Assembly: GCA_008017155.1 (NCBI GenBank)
Contig: SSGX01000046.1
Location: 1 to 50,852 of the forward strand
Source: Neisseriales bacterium
GTDB lineage: Bacteria > Pseudomonadota > Gammaproteobacteria > Burkholderiales > UBA11063
DNA length: 50,852 nt
Reading direction: 5' to 3'
Positions 1 through 9,589 of the stretch are shown here, piece after piece. Position 1 is the stretch's first letter. Each line of letters begins with the position of its first letter. A program made the position numbers and the translations under genes. The notes under the pieces are model-generated. The model was not told the DNA's origin. It worked only from the letters and a program-made list of their open reading frames with translations, and did not search any database.

Positions 1-360
1 ATAAAACTGGTCTAATATAGACTGTTTAGTTTAAATTTATGTTTTTATATCTTATTTAGATTTATAGCTCTTCTTATTATATTATATTATTCTATGCTAT
101 CCTGTCCTTGTATAGAGAGTATAGATAACTATCTATGAAAACCAAAACTATCTTTAGATAATCTCTAGATAAGATAGAATACAAAGGTTCATATCTCCCT
201 CCATAACCTTCCTGACCTCCGGTCAGGAGTATGTTATGGGGTCTATTAGTCAGCGTATTATCTACTTATCCTTGCAATAACTATTTATAAAGATAAAACA
301 GTTTATTCTATTTTCTGGATGAGTGATAAAATCATTATCTGTTAAAAGATTTAATGATAA
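1..360. other. non-coding region with hairpins upstream of yihY-like gene
   Basis: No credible ORF was seen on either strand. The stretch is very AT-rich and contains several short inverted repeats, for example atagata/tatctat near 126-141 and ctatctt/aagatag near 147-176. A much stronger GC-rich hairpin lies at 201-239 and is listed separately. The segment presumably carries the promoter of the gene that begins at 361, but no convincing -35/-10 pair could be fixed. Confidence 0.5.
201..239. repeat. strong isolated hairpin (inverted repeat)
   Basis: The outer arms CCATAAC (201-207) and GTTATGG (233-239) pair perfectly. The inner arms TCCTGACC and GGTCAGGA pair perfectly around a 3-nt TCC loop, with a small asymmetric internal loop between the two stems. 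The GC-rich core stands out from the AT-rich surroundings. No T-run follows on either strand, so it does not look like an ordinary terminator. It could be a REP-like or mobile-element-derived palindrome, or part of a small RNA. Confidence 0.6.
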
Positions 361-1167
361 ATGAAAGCAAAAAAAACTATACTGCTTATAATACTTGAAA
401 TAATCCAAGGTTTTTATCGCAAGGATGGCTTGCAAAAAGCCAGTTCTTTGGCATATACATTTCTAATGTCTTTTGCCCCTTTTTTTATCTCAGTTGCGAG
501 TATTATTACTTTATTTATTCCGGCTAAAATATACACGCAATATGAAAATCAGATTTTTACCAATTATTTGCCTGTCATTGGTAAGCAGGTTGCCCGTTAT
601 ATGCAGAATTTTCAGGCACATTCGCTAGATTTATCAATTATTAGTCTGGCAGTTCTTTTTATTACTTCATTATTAATGATAAATACTCTGCGTTATTGTA
701 TGGATCAGTTATTAGGGTTTAATGAAAGTGATCTGAATATTGGTTTAAGGTTAATACTAATTTTGGCTGTTTTTGCTGGGTTAATTTTAAGTGGGATTAT
801 TTTATTTGGTGCACACGAAGTATTAACTCATTATTTACCACCATATTCTTTTACCAAATTTTCTTATATTATTAGTTTTTTACAATATCTAAGTTCTTTT
901 CTTGCCTTTAGCCTTGTCTATAAATTTGTTCCACATACCCCAATACCATTCCGACTAGCTTTTATTGCTGGACTTACATCAGCCGTGCTTTTTGAATTAG
1001 CAAAGTTTGCCTTTGCTGTTTATATTCGAAGTTTTAGTAATGCTCAAAATGTACTTTATGGATCATTGGCAGCTATTCCGATTTTTCTTTTATGGTTATA
1101 TATCATTTCTATTATTTTCCTTCTCGGAGCTCAGATTATTTCCGTGTTAATCTCTCTTGAAGAGTAA
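361..1167 (+). CDS. YihY/BrkB-family (UPF0761) inner-membrane protein
   Basis: This 268-residue protein has about six hydrophobic segments and family-typical sequence. A charged N-terminus with GLQKASSLAYTFLMS at about 23-37 leads into the first membrane span, and the C-terminal half ends in the pattern YGSLAAIPIFLLWLYI followed by LGAQI. Family members are often annotated as ribonuclease BN or virulence factor BrkB, but neither activity is established for this type and the true role is unknown. The length is near the usual 270-300 residues. The ribosome-binding site is weak. It converges on the peptide-transporter gene 15 nt downstream, with no clear terminator between them. Confidence 0.85.
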   Translation: MKAKKTILLIILEIIQGFYRKDGLQKASSLAYTFLMSFAPFFISVASIITLFIPAKIYTQYENQIFTNYLPVIGKQVARYMQNFQAHSLDLSIISLAVLFITSLLMINTLRYCMDQLLGFNESDLNIGLRLILILAVFAGLILSGIILFGAHEVLTHYLPPYSFTKFSYIISFLQYLSSFLAFSLVYKFVPHTPIPFRLAFIAGLTSAVLFELAKFAFAVYIRSFSNAQNVLYGSLAAIPIFLLWLYIISIIFLLGAQIISVLISLEE

Positions 1168-1182
1168 TATAATGGATCAAAG

Positions 1183-2685
1183 TTAATGTTCAATATCTTC
1201 TTTTATCTGATGTGGTAATTTATCTCCAGTAAGTTTTTTTATCAACGGCAGAAATATCGTATAAACTGTAATCATTATTGCCATACCAATCGAGCATTTT
1301 GAAAAAAGGCTAAAATATGCCTCTGAGCTGATTGCTACGGTAATTTCACCTTTAGGCAGCGTAACTAGACTTGATAGTAAGCCAGATACATATGAGCCAA
1401 TAGAGCTTGCCAAGAACCATGATCCCATCAAAAATGCCGCAAATTTTTCTGGTGCCATTTTACTAACAATTGATAGTCCAACTGGCGAAATGCATAATTC
1501 GGCACAGGTAAGTAAAAAAATACCAAAGATAGGCCAAAACATTGAACTTGCTTGTCCAGAAGATTGCGCAACGTATGCACCAAAACTTAGTACCGAAAAT
1601 GAGGATAAAGTAAAGAGTAATCCAATTAGAAATTTTGTTGGACTAGATGGATTCTTACCTTTATTTTCAAGTACCATCCAGACTTTTGCGAATACTGAAG
1701 CTAGTAGAATAATGAAAATTGAATTAGGAACTAGTACAAACATTCCTGTTGGGATTACTTTACCCATAAAGCTTCTATCGATGTCTTTATCAATAAATAG
1801 TGCCATTGAATTAAACATTTGTTTATATAATGACCAGAAAAATACTGCAGTGATTATGAAGATAAGAATTGATAATACCTGATTACGTTCCTGCTTTGTG
1901 TCACAACGAAATGCTAGAATTGCAATATATAAAAGCATGCCAATACTTATGGCGGTAATTACAATCTTGGTATTACCCGGTGAACTTAGTAATATAAAAA
2001 TCAGTGTTATACAGAGAATAGTGCCAATAATGAGCCAAATTGCACCATTGAAAAGAAGGATTTTTCGTTTCAGATTTGCCTGATTAACGATGTTTGAAGT
2101 TTCCGAGTAAACACCTTTTTTATATCCGGTTATGAAAATAGCTAGACCAAAGCCCATACCAATTGCAATTAATACAAATGCATAATGCCAATTAATCATT
2201 TCTGCAACATAAGAAATGATTAACCCAGCAAGAATCGAACCAAGATTTATGCCCATATAGAATATAGTGTAGGCACTATCACGCCGGTTATCATTTTTAG
2301 TATAAAGTTGACCAACCAATACTGAAACCGTTGATTTTAAAAAGCCAGTCCCAATAGCTACAGTTGCCAGTCCAAGATAAACTCCCTCGATACCTGTTGG
2401 TAGGGCAAGAATAATATTCCCAGCAAAAATAATCACTCCACCAATTATAACCGACCAAGTATAGCCAATCAATTTGTCTGCTACCCAACCACCAAGGATT
2501 GGTGCGAGGAAAGTAAATGCCATATATGCACCAGAAATAAGACTTGCATCAGTGGCACTTACATTTAAGGCTTTAGTAAGGTAAAGAACAAGGATTCCTG
2601 AGATACCATAAAAACTGAAACGTTCCCACATTTCTGTAAGAAAAAGGAAGATTAGACCTTTTGGGTGTCCTTGCTGCTTAACCAT
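1183..2685 (-). CDS. POT-family proton-coupled oligopeptide symporter
   Basis: This 500-residue integral membrane protein of the major facilitator superfamily (PTR2/POT branch, like E. coli Dtp proteins) imports di- and tripeptides with protons. The N-terminal signature ExxERFxxYG is present as E18-M-W-E21-R22-F23-S-F-Y-G27. The second PTR2 region FYMGINLGSILAGL lies near residue 142. Hydrophobic segments fit 12-14 helices and the length matches the family. It stands alone on the minus strand, with about 150 non-coding bases separating it from the next gene upstream. The exact Dtp subtype cannot be assigned. Confidence 0.93.
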   Translation of the reverse strand: MVKQQGHPKGLIFLFLTEMWERFSFYGISGILVLYLTKALNVSATDASLISGAYMAFTFLAPILGGWVADKLIGYTWSVIIGGVIIFAGNIILALPTGIEGVYLGLATVAIGTGFLKSTVSVLVGQLYTKNDNRRDSAYTIFYMGINLGSILAGLIISYVAEMINWHYAFVLIAIGMGFGLAIFITGYKKGVYSETSNIVNQANLKRKILLFNGAIWLIIGTILCITLIFILLSSPGNTKIVITAISIGMLLYIAILAFRCDTKQERNQVLSILIFIITAVFFWSLYKQMFNSMALFIDKDIDRSFMGKVIPTGMFVLVPNSIFIILLASVFAKVWMVLENKGKNPSSPTKFLIGLLFTLSSFSVLSFGAYVAQSSGQASSMFWPIFGIFLLTCAELCISPVGLSIVSKMAPEKFAAFLMGSWFLASSIGSYVSGLLSSLVTLPKGEITVAISSEAYFSLFSKCSIGMAIMITVYTIFLPLIKKLTGDKLPHQIKEDIEH

Positions 2686-2838
2686 TACTAATACTCAATA
2701 AAAATTATAATTTAAAATTATAGCATATGTGCCTGAAAGAAAATGCTAGCTTATGAAAAATTGCTACTTTTTTAGCTATTCTGATTTTATGGAAGATGAA
2801 CTTTGTTGCTAAAAGATGCGAATATTAGTTAATGTTAA

Positions 2839-3306
2839 TTAGAGTTTTATCTCCCACTCGTCTTCAGTCTGATTTTCGGTTACTGTTTTGTTTTCTAGTA
2901 GATCTGGTCGATTTATTGCTGCTGCAAATTTAGCAAGCATTTCTCTTTGCTTGTCTGATAACTCTTTTTTAATTTTTTTCTTGTTGTTTATTGAATGATA
3001 CATCGTGGGGCGTACCTTAACCAGAATTTTATGGAAATTTATTCCCTTATTCTCAAGATATGCCCGTATATATGGAACTTGCTGATTTATTTTATGGAAA
3101 CTAGCATTGTTATTGCAATATAAAACTAGAGTATCATTTGGGTAATCTATTGCTCCAGCGTGACAAAAATTAAGAAAGTCAGTGGAGTAATCTGTTAATG
3201 ATTTATTTATTTGCTGCAATTCACGCGCTACTTCACGAATGTTATCAAGATCACTACTTTGATCAAGATATTCTTCGGCAGTTACAAATGCTTTTTTACG
3301 CTGCAT
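2839..3306 (-). CDS. DciA-like (DUF721) protein, possible helicase loader
   Basis: This 155-residue soluble protein has a central stretch (about 58-85: TLVLYCNNNASFHKIN then PYIRAYL) that fits the DUF721/DciA pattern, a strand LxVxxxxxxxxxxL followed by a helix. DciA proteins help load the replicative helicase DnaB in bacteria lacking DnaC. A Lys-rich linker (about 105-117) precedes a C-terminal tail rich in Glu and Asn. Its start overlaps the prmA stop by one base (TAATG), so translation is probably coupled to prmA. The family assignment is by pattern only and is moderately sure; position next to prmA is not diagnostic. Confidence 0.5.
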   Translation of the reverse strand: MQRKKAFVTAEEYLDQSSDLDNIREVARELQQINKSLTDYSTDFLNFCHAGAIDYPNDTLVLYCNNNASFHKINQQVPYIRAYLENKGINFHKILVKVRPTMYHSINNKKKIKKELSDKQREMLAKFAAAINRPDLLENKTVTENQTEDEWEIKL

Positions 3307-4190
3307 TAGCGCTTAATACCTTCTAAGCAAACCCAACCATCCATAACTTTATATACCTGCATATCAAACCATTCTTGATATATACTGCTCATTTCTTCTA
3401 TCTGGCTATCCAAAATCCCAGATAAAACTATTTTACCTCCCTTACATACATATCCTGAAAGAGCGCTTGCTAGCATTCTAAGTGGATTAGATAGTATGTT
3501 AGCAATAACAATATCATATGTTGCGGGATTAAATTTATCAGGTAGGAAGAAATTTACCTGAGTCTGATTTACTTCTGCATTGTAAAGACTTGATTCGATA
3601 GCTTGTTTGTCAATATCAACTCCAGTTACCTTTTTTGCCCCTAATTTTGCGGCAGTAATCGCAAGAATACCCGAACCACAACCGTAATCAAGGAGATTAT
3701 CAGTGGCTGAGACATTTTTTGCAAGCCACTCGAGACACATGAATGTAGTAGGGTGGGAACCAGTTCCAAATGCTAATCCGGGATCAAGAATTATCCCAGT
3801 TGCATCAGCAACCGGAAGCTCATGCCATGATGGAACAATGAATAGCTTATCTGTGATTTTAATTGGTTCAAATTGGCTCTGAGTTAATCTAACCCAGTCT
3901 TGGTCGTCTATATTTTCAATTTCATAATCAAAGTTAAGCTTAGTTTTTTTCTGTACATTACTTACAATTTGATCAATATCAGAATCTTCTGTTAATAAAA
4001 CAACTAATAAACTATGTTGCCACAGTTTCTCAACTTCCATACCTGGTTCATTAAAGATAGGTTCTTCAAATTCAGTGCCTTCAAATTGATCCTCAACACT
4101 TACCGATAGGGCATCTTCAGCAAAAAAAGCATCACCTAATAAATCTGCTTTTTCTGAATCAACTTTGATTTTTAATTGTTTAAAACGCAT
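3306..4190 (-). CDS. prmA: ribosomal protein L11 methyltransferase
   Basis: This SAM-dependent methyltransferase trimethylates ribosomal protein L11. At 294 residues it matches the family. It has the PrmA hallmark DPGLAFGTGSHPTT (136-149) preceding SAM motif I LLDYGCGSGILAI (166-178), an acidic VDID after the next strand (about 191), and the catalytic-region IANILSNPL. The N-terminal third is the L11-recognition domain. It is the fifth gene of the minus-strand run that contains accB and accC, an arrangement common in betaproteobacteria. It lies 71 bases after accC, with a terminator-like hairpin in that gap. The start ATG at 4190 is the natural one. Confidence 0.96.
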   Translation of the reverse strand: MRFKQLKIKVDSEKADLLGDAFFAEDALSVSVEDQFEGTEFEEPIFNEPGMEVEKLWQHSLLVVLLTEDSDIDQIVSNVQKKTKLNFDYEIENIDDQDWVRLTQSQFEPIKITDKLFIVPSWHELPVADATGIILDPGLAFGTGSHPTTFMCLEWLAKNVSATDNLLDYGCGSGILAITAAKLGAKKVTGVDIDKQAIESSLYNAEVNQTQVNFFLPDKFNPATYDIVIANILSNPLRMLASALSGYVCKGGKIVLSGILDSQIEEMSSIYQEWFDMQVYKVMDGWVCLEGIKR

Positions 4191-4216
4191 TTTTTATTAT
4201 TCTTTTATAAAATTAA

Positions 4217-4238
4217 AAGCACGGACAAATCCGTGCTT
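4217..4238 (-). terminator. terminator-like hairpin between accC and prmA
   Basis: Read on the minus strand, AAGCACGGA and TCCGTGCTT form a 9-bp stem around a 4-nt loop, followed by a T-rich tract (TTTTAATTTT). It lies after the accC stop and before prmA. It could end the accB-accC message or act as a partial terminator that lowers prmA expression. Confidence 0.65.
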
Positions 4239-4261
4239 AATTAACCATGTATCGGGCTAAA

Positions 4262-5611
4262 TTAGCCTTTACGTTGTTTTAGATAGTTCTCAAGGTAGTG
4301 GATTGATTGTCCACCTTCAACAAAACCACGTTCAGACAACATTTCTTGATGTAATGGAATATTGGTTTTTATTCCCTGAAAGTTAGTTTCTTTTAATAAT
4401 CCCTGCATCTTATTAATTGCATGCAGACGATTTTCAGAGTGAACAATCAGCTTTGCTATCATTGAATCATAGTATGGCGGTACAGTATAGCCATCATAAA
4501 CATGTGAATCAACACGAACACCGTTACCACCACCAAAATGACACATTTCAATTTTGCCTGGTGAAGGTACAAAGGTAAATGGATCTTCAGCATTTACACG
4601 GCATTGAATGGCATGCCCATTTAGAACAACATCTTCCTGTTTATAACGGAGTTTTTCACCACTAGCAATATATAACTGTTCTTTAACAATATCAATACCA
4701 GTGATCATTTCAGTAATTGTGTGTTCAACTTGAACACGGGTATTCATTTCAATGAAGAAAAATTCTCCATTTTCATATAAGAACTCAAATGTACCAGCAC
4801 CACGATATTTGATTAATTTACAAGCGGCAACACAAGCTTCACCGATTTTTTTGCGTTCAGCGGCAGTTATACCTGGAGCAGGAGCCTCTTCAATAACTTT
4901 CTGATGACGACGTTGCATTGAACAGTCGCGTTCACCTAGATAGATAACATTACCGTATTCATCAGCTAGTACTTGAATTTCGATATGACGTGGTTTGGTT
5001 AGATAGCGCTCCATATATACCGCAGGATTTCCAAAACCAGCTTCAGCTTCACTGCGAGTAATCTGTAATGCATTAATTAGTTCGCTTTCTTCGTGAACAA
5101 CACGCATTCCACGTCCGCCACCACCCGCAACTGCTTTGATGATTACCGGATAGCCAACTTTCTTGGCAATTTTGATAACTTCTTTATCATCATTAGGTAA
5201 TTCACCTTCAGAACCAGGTACTACAGGAACACCAGCTTTAATCATCGCTTCTTTGGCTTTTACCTTATCCCCCATAGTTGCAATTGCATCAGCTCTTGGG
5301 CCAATAAAGACAAAGCCACTTTCTTCAACTCTACGTGCAAATTCAGCATTTTCAGATAAGAAACCAAAGCCAGGGTGTACTGCCTGAGCATTAGTTATTT
5401 CACATGCGGCTATAATTGATGGGATATTTAAATAGCTTTGCGCTGAACGAGCTGGTCCAACACAAACTGCCTCATCCGCTAGTCTTACGTATTTAGCATC
5501 GCGATCAGCTTCAGAATAAATTACTACTGATTTAATACCTAATTCTCTACATGCCCTCTGAACACGTAAAGCTATTTCACCACGATTTGCTATCAGAACT
5601 TTTTCAAACAT
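4262..5611 (-). CDS. accC: acetyl-CoA carboxylase, biotin carboxylase subunit
   Basis: This subunit carboxylates the biotin on BCCP using ATP and bicarbonate, the first half-reaction of malonyl-CoA synthesis. The 449 residues match E. coli AccC almost exactly. The N-terminal motif is [12 protein letters not shown], the ATP-grasp glycine loop GGGGRGM lies at 163-169, and active-site residues sit at the E. coli positions: C230, H236, K238, E288, N290, R292 and E296 ([11 protein letters not shown]). It follows accB by about 28 bases in the same direction. Nothing is missing. Confidence 0.99.
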   Translation of the reverse strand: MFEKVLIANRGEIALRVQRACRELGIKSVVIYSEADRDAKYVRLADEAVCVGPARSAQSYLNIPSIIAACEITNAQAVHPGFGFLSENAEFARRVEESGFVFIGPRADAIATMGDKVKAKEAMIKAGVPVVPGSEGELPNDDKEVIKIAKKVGYPVIIKAVAGGGGRGMRVVHEESELINALQITRSEAEAGFGNPAVYMERYLTKPRHIEIQVLADEYGNVIYLGERDCSMQRRHQKVIEEAPAPGITAAERKKIGEACVAACKLIKYRGAGTFEFLYENGEFFFIEMNTRVQVEHTITEMITGIDIVKEQLYIASGEKLRYKQEDVVLNGHAIQCRVNAEDPFTFVPSPGKIEMCHFGGGNGVRVDSHVYDGYTVPPYYDSMIAKLIVHSENRLHAINKMQGLLKETNFQGIKTNIPLHQEMLSERGFVEGGQSIHYLENYLKQRKG

Positions 5612-5639
5612 TTTTAGTTCCCTTATTTGGATAAATTAA

Positions 5640-6107
5640 TTAGGCAATTACAAATAAAGGTTGACCGTATTCAACTGGCTTGCCATCTTCAGCCAAAATT
5701 TCTTTGATTGTTCCAGCTTTGTCAGCTTCAATCTGGTTCATCAGCTTCATTGCCTCAATAATACACAATACTTGTCCAACCTTAACTTCCTGCCCAACTT
5801 GAATGAATGGGTTAGAGTTAGGCGATGAAGCACGGTAGAATGTTCCAACCATAGGGGAATTAATCGTCTCACCCTCAATTTGCTTTGGCTTACTTTCTTC
5901 GACAGTGGCAGACGGTAACGCACCCGACTGAGGGGCAGGGATAGAAACTTGATGTATTACTGGTGCTGCTGCCTGTTGCGCTACAGGTGCTACAACACTA
6001 CTTACGCAAGAAACACGTAACTTGTCTTCACCTTCAGAAATCTCTAATTCAGCAATTCCTGACTCTTTAATCATATCAACGATTGCTTTAATTTTTTTAA
6101 TATCCAT
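5640..6107 (-). CDS. accB: acetyl-CoA carboxylase, biotin carboxyl carrier protein
   Basis: This is the carrier subunit whose biotin moves between AccC and the carboxyltransferase. The C-terminal biotinyl domain has the canonical [12 protein letters not shown], with the biotinylated lysine at about residue 121. An Ala/Pro-rich linker (about 38-75) joins it to a short N-terminal domain starting MDIKKIK, very close to E. coli MDIRKIK. Two consecutive ATGs exist (6110 and 6107). The second is chosen because it matches the family N-terminus and is better spaced from the AAGGA upstream. It lies just after aroQ, as is frequent in proteobacteria. Confidence 0.97.
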   Translation of the reverse strand: MDIKKIKAIVDMIKESGIAELEISEGEDKLRVSCVSSVVAPVAQQAAAPVIHQVSIPAPQSGALPSATVEESKPKQIEGETINSPMVGTFYRASSPNSNPFIQVGQEVKVGQVLCIIEAMKLMNQIEADKAGTIKEILAEDGKPVEYGQPLFVIA

Positions 6108-6111
6108 CATC

Positions 6112-6558
6112 TTATCCTTCCTGTTGTTGTAAGTATTTTATCGCGTATTCCATAGCTGCATTATAACCATGCGCACCAAGCCCGCAAATTACACCAATTG
6201 CTGCATCTGACAAATATGAATGCTGCCGGAATGGCTCTCTCGCATGCACGTTTGACAAATGTACTTCAATAAATGGTATTTTGCTGGCTAGAAGTGCATC
6301 CCTGATTGCAACACTAGTATGAGTATATGCTGCTGGATTAATTATTATAAATTTAACTAAGCTAGTTATAGCACTTTGAATCTTATCAACTAAGTTACCT
6401 TCATGGTTACTTTGATAAAATTCAAGTTCATATCTGCTACTAGCCAACTGTGATTTTAAATTATTTTCAATCTGTTGCAAAGTTGCAACACCATAAATCC
6501 CTGGTTCTCGTGTACCAAGCAAGTTAAGGTTTGGTCCATTTAACACAAGAATCTTCAT
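6112..6558 (-). CDS. aroQ: 3-dehydroquinate dehydratase, type II
   Basis: This enzyme dehydrates 3-dehydroquinate to 3-dehydroshikimate in the shikimate pathway. The 148 residues match the dodecameric type II family. The N-terminus [16 protein letters not shown] carries catalytic Tyr22 shortly after (GIYG). Asn/His substrate-binding residues occur in [17 protein letters not shown], and the C-terminal [16 protein letters not shown] segment is typical. Its ATG shares one base with the stop of the upstream DUF3579 gene (TAATG), suggesting coupled translation, and accB follows at once. Confidence 0.97.
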   Translation of the reverse strand: MKILVLNGPNLNLLGTREPGIYGVATLQQIENNLKSQLASSRYELEFYQSNHEGNLVDKIQSAITSLVKFIIINPAAYTHTSVAIRDALLASKIPFIEVHLSNVHAREPFRQHSYLSDAAIGVICGLGAHGYNAAMEYAIKYLQQQEG

Positions 6559-6872
6559 TAGCTGGCTTTGGCCTTATCTTTAAAGTTAGCACAATCCGTA
6601 ACAACCAGTTTATTATCATTTGCAAATTGCATTAAAAAACTAAATACGGATGGACTTTTATCCTCTAATTCACGTTTGATTGCCACACATTGCATGTCTT
6701 TAAACATCATTGGTCTTAGATATGGAGAGTATGACACTTTTTGACGTTCAAACTGAGCAAGCATTCCACATAATCTATCAACCCAATCACTTGGGCGGAA
6801 TTTTTTGCCATCTGCAGTTTGTCCTTCAATAATCACTTCATCTAAATAACATATTTCAAAATTATCAGTCAT
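6558..6872 (-). CDS. DUF3579 family protein
   Basis: This small soluble protein of about 104 residues has no known function. It carries the family pattern: a [20 protein letters not shown] block followed by YSPYLRPM, then [25 protein letters not shown]3579 proteins are, to my knowledge, largely confined to betaproteobacteria, so this gene is one of the taxonomic clues. An in-frame GTG occurs at 6878, but ATG 6872 sits about 7 bases after an AGAAAG ribosome-binding site and is preferred. It heads the aroQ-accB-accC-prmA run and diverges from acpP. Confidence 0.8.
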   Translation of the reverse strand: MTDNFEICYLDEVIIEGQTADGKKFRPSDWVDRLCGMLAQFERQKVSYSPYLRPMMFKDMQCVAIKRELEDKSPSVFSFLMQFANDNKLVVTDCANFKDKAKAS

Positions 6873-7027
6873 AAACACTTTCTTCTATAGCAAATCGTCG
6901 TCTAGCTAGCGTACTTTTGCGCATAATATATAAGCTAAAATAAATTTTCTAAGGAATTATTTTAACCTATAACTACCTCCAAGATTTATTCATTTTGTAG
7001 TGCGTCATAAAATAATGATAATTTTAG

Positions 7028-7057
7028 TTGACTAAATTAGTTTTTTTCTATTATTAT
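7028..7057 (+). promoter_or_regulatory. probable sigma70 promoter of acpP
   Basis: TTGACT (7028-7033) and TATTAT (7052-7057) are separated by 18 bases and lie about 85 bases upstream of the acpP start, in the divergent gap with the DUF3579 gene. The match to the sigma70 consensus is good for an AT-rich background, but such matches arise easily here. Transcription start mapping would settle it. Confidence 0.45.
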
Positions 7058-7143
7058 ACTGACTTATAGCAAATGCATTTAATTAAAATCTTTGGATAAG
7101 TATTTGATGCAGCCAAATTAGCATATTTTTGAAAGGTCAAAAC

Positions 7144-7377
7144 ATGGAAAACATTGAAGCTAAAGTTAAGAAGGTTGTTGCTGACAAGCTAGGAATAGAT
7201 GAAGCGACAATTAAAGATGATGCTTCTTTTATTGAAGATTTAGGTGCTGATTCACTGGATACAGTTGAGTTGGTAATGGCTTTGGAAGAAGAATTTGGTT
7301 GCGAAATTCCTGATGAAGAAGCAGAAAAAATTACAACAGTACAAAAAGCAATTGATTATATCAAAGCTCATGTATAA
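7144..7377 (+). CDS. acpP: acyl carrier protein
   Basis: This acidic 77-residue carrier holds growing fatty acids on a phosphopantetheine arm. The attachment motif [10 protein letters not shown] places the modified serine at residue 37. Start choice: an in-frame TTG at 7129 would add five residues, but ATG 7144 sits about 7 bases after AAAGG and gives the family-standard N-terminus ([10 protein letters not shown]). It is followed directly by a strong terminator and is therefore a single-gene unit. The usual fabD/fabG/fabF neighbours are absent here. Confidence 0.98.
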   Translation: MENIEAKVKKVVADKLGIDEATIKDDASFIEDLGADSLDTVELVMALEEEFGCEIPDEEAEKITTVQKAIDYIKAHV

Positions 7378-7392
7378 GATAGTTTAGTTGAT

Positions 7393-7420
7393 GAAAAAGC
7401 CGGGTATACCCGGCTTTTTC
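7393..7420 (+). terminator. perfect-palindrome rho-independent terminator after acpP
   Basis: A 28-base perfect palindrome with arms GAAAAAGCCGGGTA and its complement forms a GC-rich core flanked by A and T tracts, 15 bases after the acpP stop. The T tract serves the plus strand. It isolates acpP from ruvB. Confidence 0.92.
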
Positions 7421-7491
7421 TATTGGTGATATAATATACTATAATTATTAATCCATATAGTAAAATTCATCAAATTTTTGTTAGGCATAAA

Positions 7492-8520
7492 GTGATTAAA
7501 TCTGATAATTTGCTTAGTGAACCACGCTTAAATACTCCCAAAAAGATTGAACAAGAAGATGTACTTGAACGCGCATTGCGTCCTAAGTTTTTGTCTGACT
7601 ATATTGGTCAAGAGAAAATAAAGGAGCAGCTTGGTATATTTATAACTGCATCAAAAAATCGTAACGAACCATTGGATCATGTTTTATTATTTGGACCTCC
7701 TGGGCTTGGAAAAACAACCTTAGCGCACATAATTTCACGTGAAATGGGGGTTAATCTTAAACAAACATCTGGTCCTGTTTTAGAAAAACCTGGTGATTTA
7801 GCCGCTTTACTAACGAATCTTGAAGCGCATGATGTTCTATTTATTGATGAGATACATCGGATGTCGCCTATTATTGAAGAGGTTTTATATCCAGCTTTAG
7901 AGGATTTTCAGCTAGATATAATGATAGGTGAGGGTCCATCTGCAAGATCAATTAAGATTGATTTACCACCATTTACCTTAATTGGTGCCACAACTAGAGC
8001 TGGGATGTTGACTAATCCATTGCGTGATCGATTTGGCATTATTTCACGACTTGAATTCTATACTAATGAGGAATTAGCAATTATTGTAAAACGATCTGCT
8101 CAGTTATTAAATATGCAGATAGATGATCATGGTTCTTTTGAAATAGCATCGAGATCTCGTGGCACGCCACGGATTGCTAATCGTTTATTAAGACGAGTGC
8201 GTGATTTTGCTGATGTTAAAAATGATGGAATTGTAAGTAAGGATATAGCTGATGCTGCCCTCAAAATGCTTGATGTTGATCATTTAGGGCTAGATATTAT
8301 GGATCGTAAACTGCTGGATGCAATAGTAAATAAATTTAACGGTGGGCCAGTTGGGCTTGATAATCTGTCGGCAACAATTGGTGAATCACCAGACACGATT
8401 GAAGATGTTATTGAACCATACTTAATGCAGAGTGGATTATTGCAAAGGACTCCAAGAGGAAGGGTTGCTACCCAAACGAGTATTGAGCATCTTGATTTAT
8501 TAGAGCAAATTTGGAACTAA
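7492..8520 (+). CDS. ruvB: Holliday junction branch-migration helicase
   Basis: This AAA+ motor of the RuvAB complex drives branch migration at Holliday junctions. The 342 residues match the family. Walker A GPPGLGKT lies at 68-75, Walker B LFIDEIHR at 116-123, and the sensor-1 region GATTRAGML near 164. The C-terminal winged-helix domain has [15 protein letters not shown] and RTPRGRVAT. The start is GTG at 7492 with only a weak TAGG upstream. ruvA and ruvC are not adjacent. Confidence 0.98.
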   Translation: MIKSDNLLSEPRLNTPKKIEQEDVLERALRPKFLSDYIGQEKIKEQLGIFITASKNRNEPLDHVLLFGPPGLGKTTLAHIISREMGVNLKQTSGPVLEKPGDLAALLTNLEAHDVLFIDEIHRMSPIIEEVLYPALEDFQLDIMIGEGPSARSIKIDLPPFTLIGATTRAGMLTNPLRDRFGIISRLEFYTNEELAIIVKRSAQLLNMQIDDHGSFEIASRSRGTPRIANRLLRRVRDFADVKNDGIVSKDIADAALKMLDVDHLGLDIMDRKLLDAIVNKFNGGPVGLDNLSATIGESPDTIEDVIEPYLMQSGLLQRTPRGRVATQTSIEHLDLLEQIWN

Positions 8521-8592
8521 AAATTAGGATAACTTGAAATTAAATGTATCATCACTATATAATAGTGGATAATGTAGTTAAAGAAGAATTAA

Positions 8593-9561
8593 ATGAAAAA
8601 TATTAAGAAAATTGGTATTATTGTTTTAAGCACAAGTATTTTGTTTAGTCAGAATAGCTTTGCTGCAAGGATGGGAAGTGGGAAAAATAGTGGTATGCAG
8701 CGGAATGTAAATACGCAGCAATATTCTAATAGCCAGAATTATAATAATTCAGGAAATGCTGGTGGTTATGCACAACCAACAGGCCAGCAGCGTAATGGTC
8801 CGGGAATGGGGGCTGTTGTCGCTGGTGCGGCTGCCGGAGCTGTTGGTGGTTATATGCTTGGTAAGGCTATGAATGGTGATAAATCAAATAGTTCTCAAGT
8901 AGCAAGAGAAGCAGCACCATCTTCTACCTCAAATATTCCTTGGGGAATTATTGCAATTCTTGGTATGTTATTGTTTATTGGTTTGATGATATTTCGTCGC
9001 AAAACAATGCCCCAAGGTCAAACTTCGGGAAATACTTTTGGCGCTTCTTCGGCTGGATCAACTACTGTTAATAATAATTTTGAAATACCGAATATCAGAA
9101 AAGATAACGGTACTTATACTCAGCAAAATCAACAATCTCAAACGGTTAATAATTCTCAACCACAGGTTCCAGTCGTAATGGAGAGAATGGCTGATGGTGT
9201 TGAACCTCAATATTTTCTGCGTCAAGCAAAAGGAATGTTTTTGCATATCCAAAGTATGAATACTCCAGAAAATGTTGGTGAAGTAGAAAAATATATGACA
9301 CCAGAGTTATATCAGGAATTAAAACAAATGATTTCAGGAAATAATTATGTGGCTGATTTTAGCCAGTTAGATAGTCAATTAATGCAATCAACTGTTGAAA
9401 ATAATAACTATGTAGCTTCGGTTCGCTTTTACGGTAAAGTGAGTGAATCACCGACGTCACCTGCGGTTGATTTTAATGAAATGTGGCATTTTACTAAACC
9501 TATTCAAGGTGAAAATACTAAATGGAGAGTGGCGGGAATTCAGCAATTAAGCGTTAATTAA
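8593..9561 (+). CDS. Tim44-like domain membrane protein
   Basis: This 322-residue envelope protein starts with a signal sequence ending near SFAA (residues 22-25). A low-complexity Asn/Gln/Gly region follows, with a Gly/Ala-rich segment (about 71-91: GMGAVVAGAAAGAVGGYMLG). One clear membrane helix at 117-134 ends in FRRK, and a soluble C-terminal domain of about 120 residues resembles the Tim44-like domain (FLRQAKGMFLHIQ through the conserved strand ending WRVAGIQQL). Betaproteobacteria commonly encode such proteins with the post-signal motif R-x-G-x-G-K-x-S-G-M-Q, seen here as RMGSGKNSGMQR. Function is unknown. A strong terminator follows. Confidence 0.8.
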   Translation: MKNIKKIGIIVLSTSILFSQNSFAARMGSGKNSGMQRNVNTQQYSNSQNYNNSGNAGGYAQPTGQQRNGPGMGAVVAGAAAGAVGGYMLGKAMNGDKSNSSQVAREAAPSSTSNIPWGIIAILGMLLFIGLMIFRRKTMPQGQTSGNTFGASSAGSTTVNNNFEIPNIRKDNGTYTQQNQQSQTVNNSQPQVPVVMERMADGVEPQYFLRQAKGMFLHIQSMNTPENVGEVEKYMTPELYQELKQMISGNNYVADFSQLDSQLMQSTVENNNYVASVRFYGKVSESPTSPAVDFNEMWHFTKPIQGENTKWRVAGIQQLSVN

Positions 9562-9589
9562 AAAAGATGCCTAATCAAGGCATCTTTTT
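9561..9589. terminator. bidirectional terminator between Tim44-like gene and glgA
   Basis: AAAAAGATGCCT (9561-9572) and AGGCATCTTTTT (9578-9589) form a 12-bp stem around a 5-nt loop, with A and T tracts on both sides so that either strand ends in T residues. It sits exactly between the two converging stop codons. Confidence 0.92.

Noticed and set aside
1490-1882. 130-codon plus-strand ORF inside the POT transporter
   Set aside because: It lies antisense within a gene with clear family motifs and has low-complexity composition typical of a shadow frame.
7393-7420. Perfect palindrome after acpP as an operator or recombination site
   Set aside because: Flanking A and T tracts and its position just after the stop make a terminator the simpler reading.
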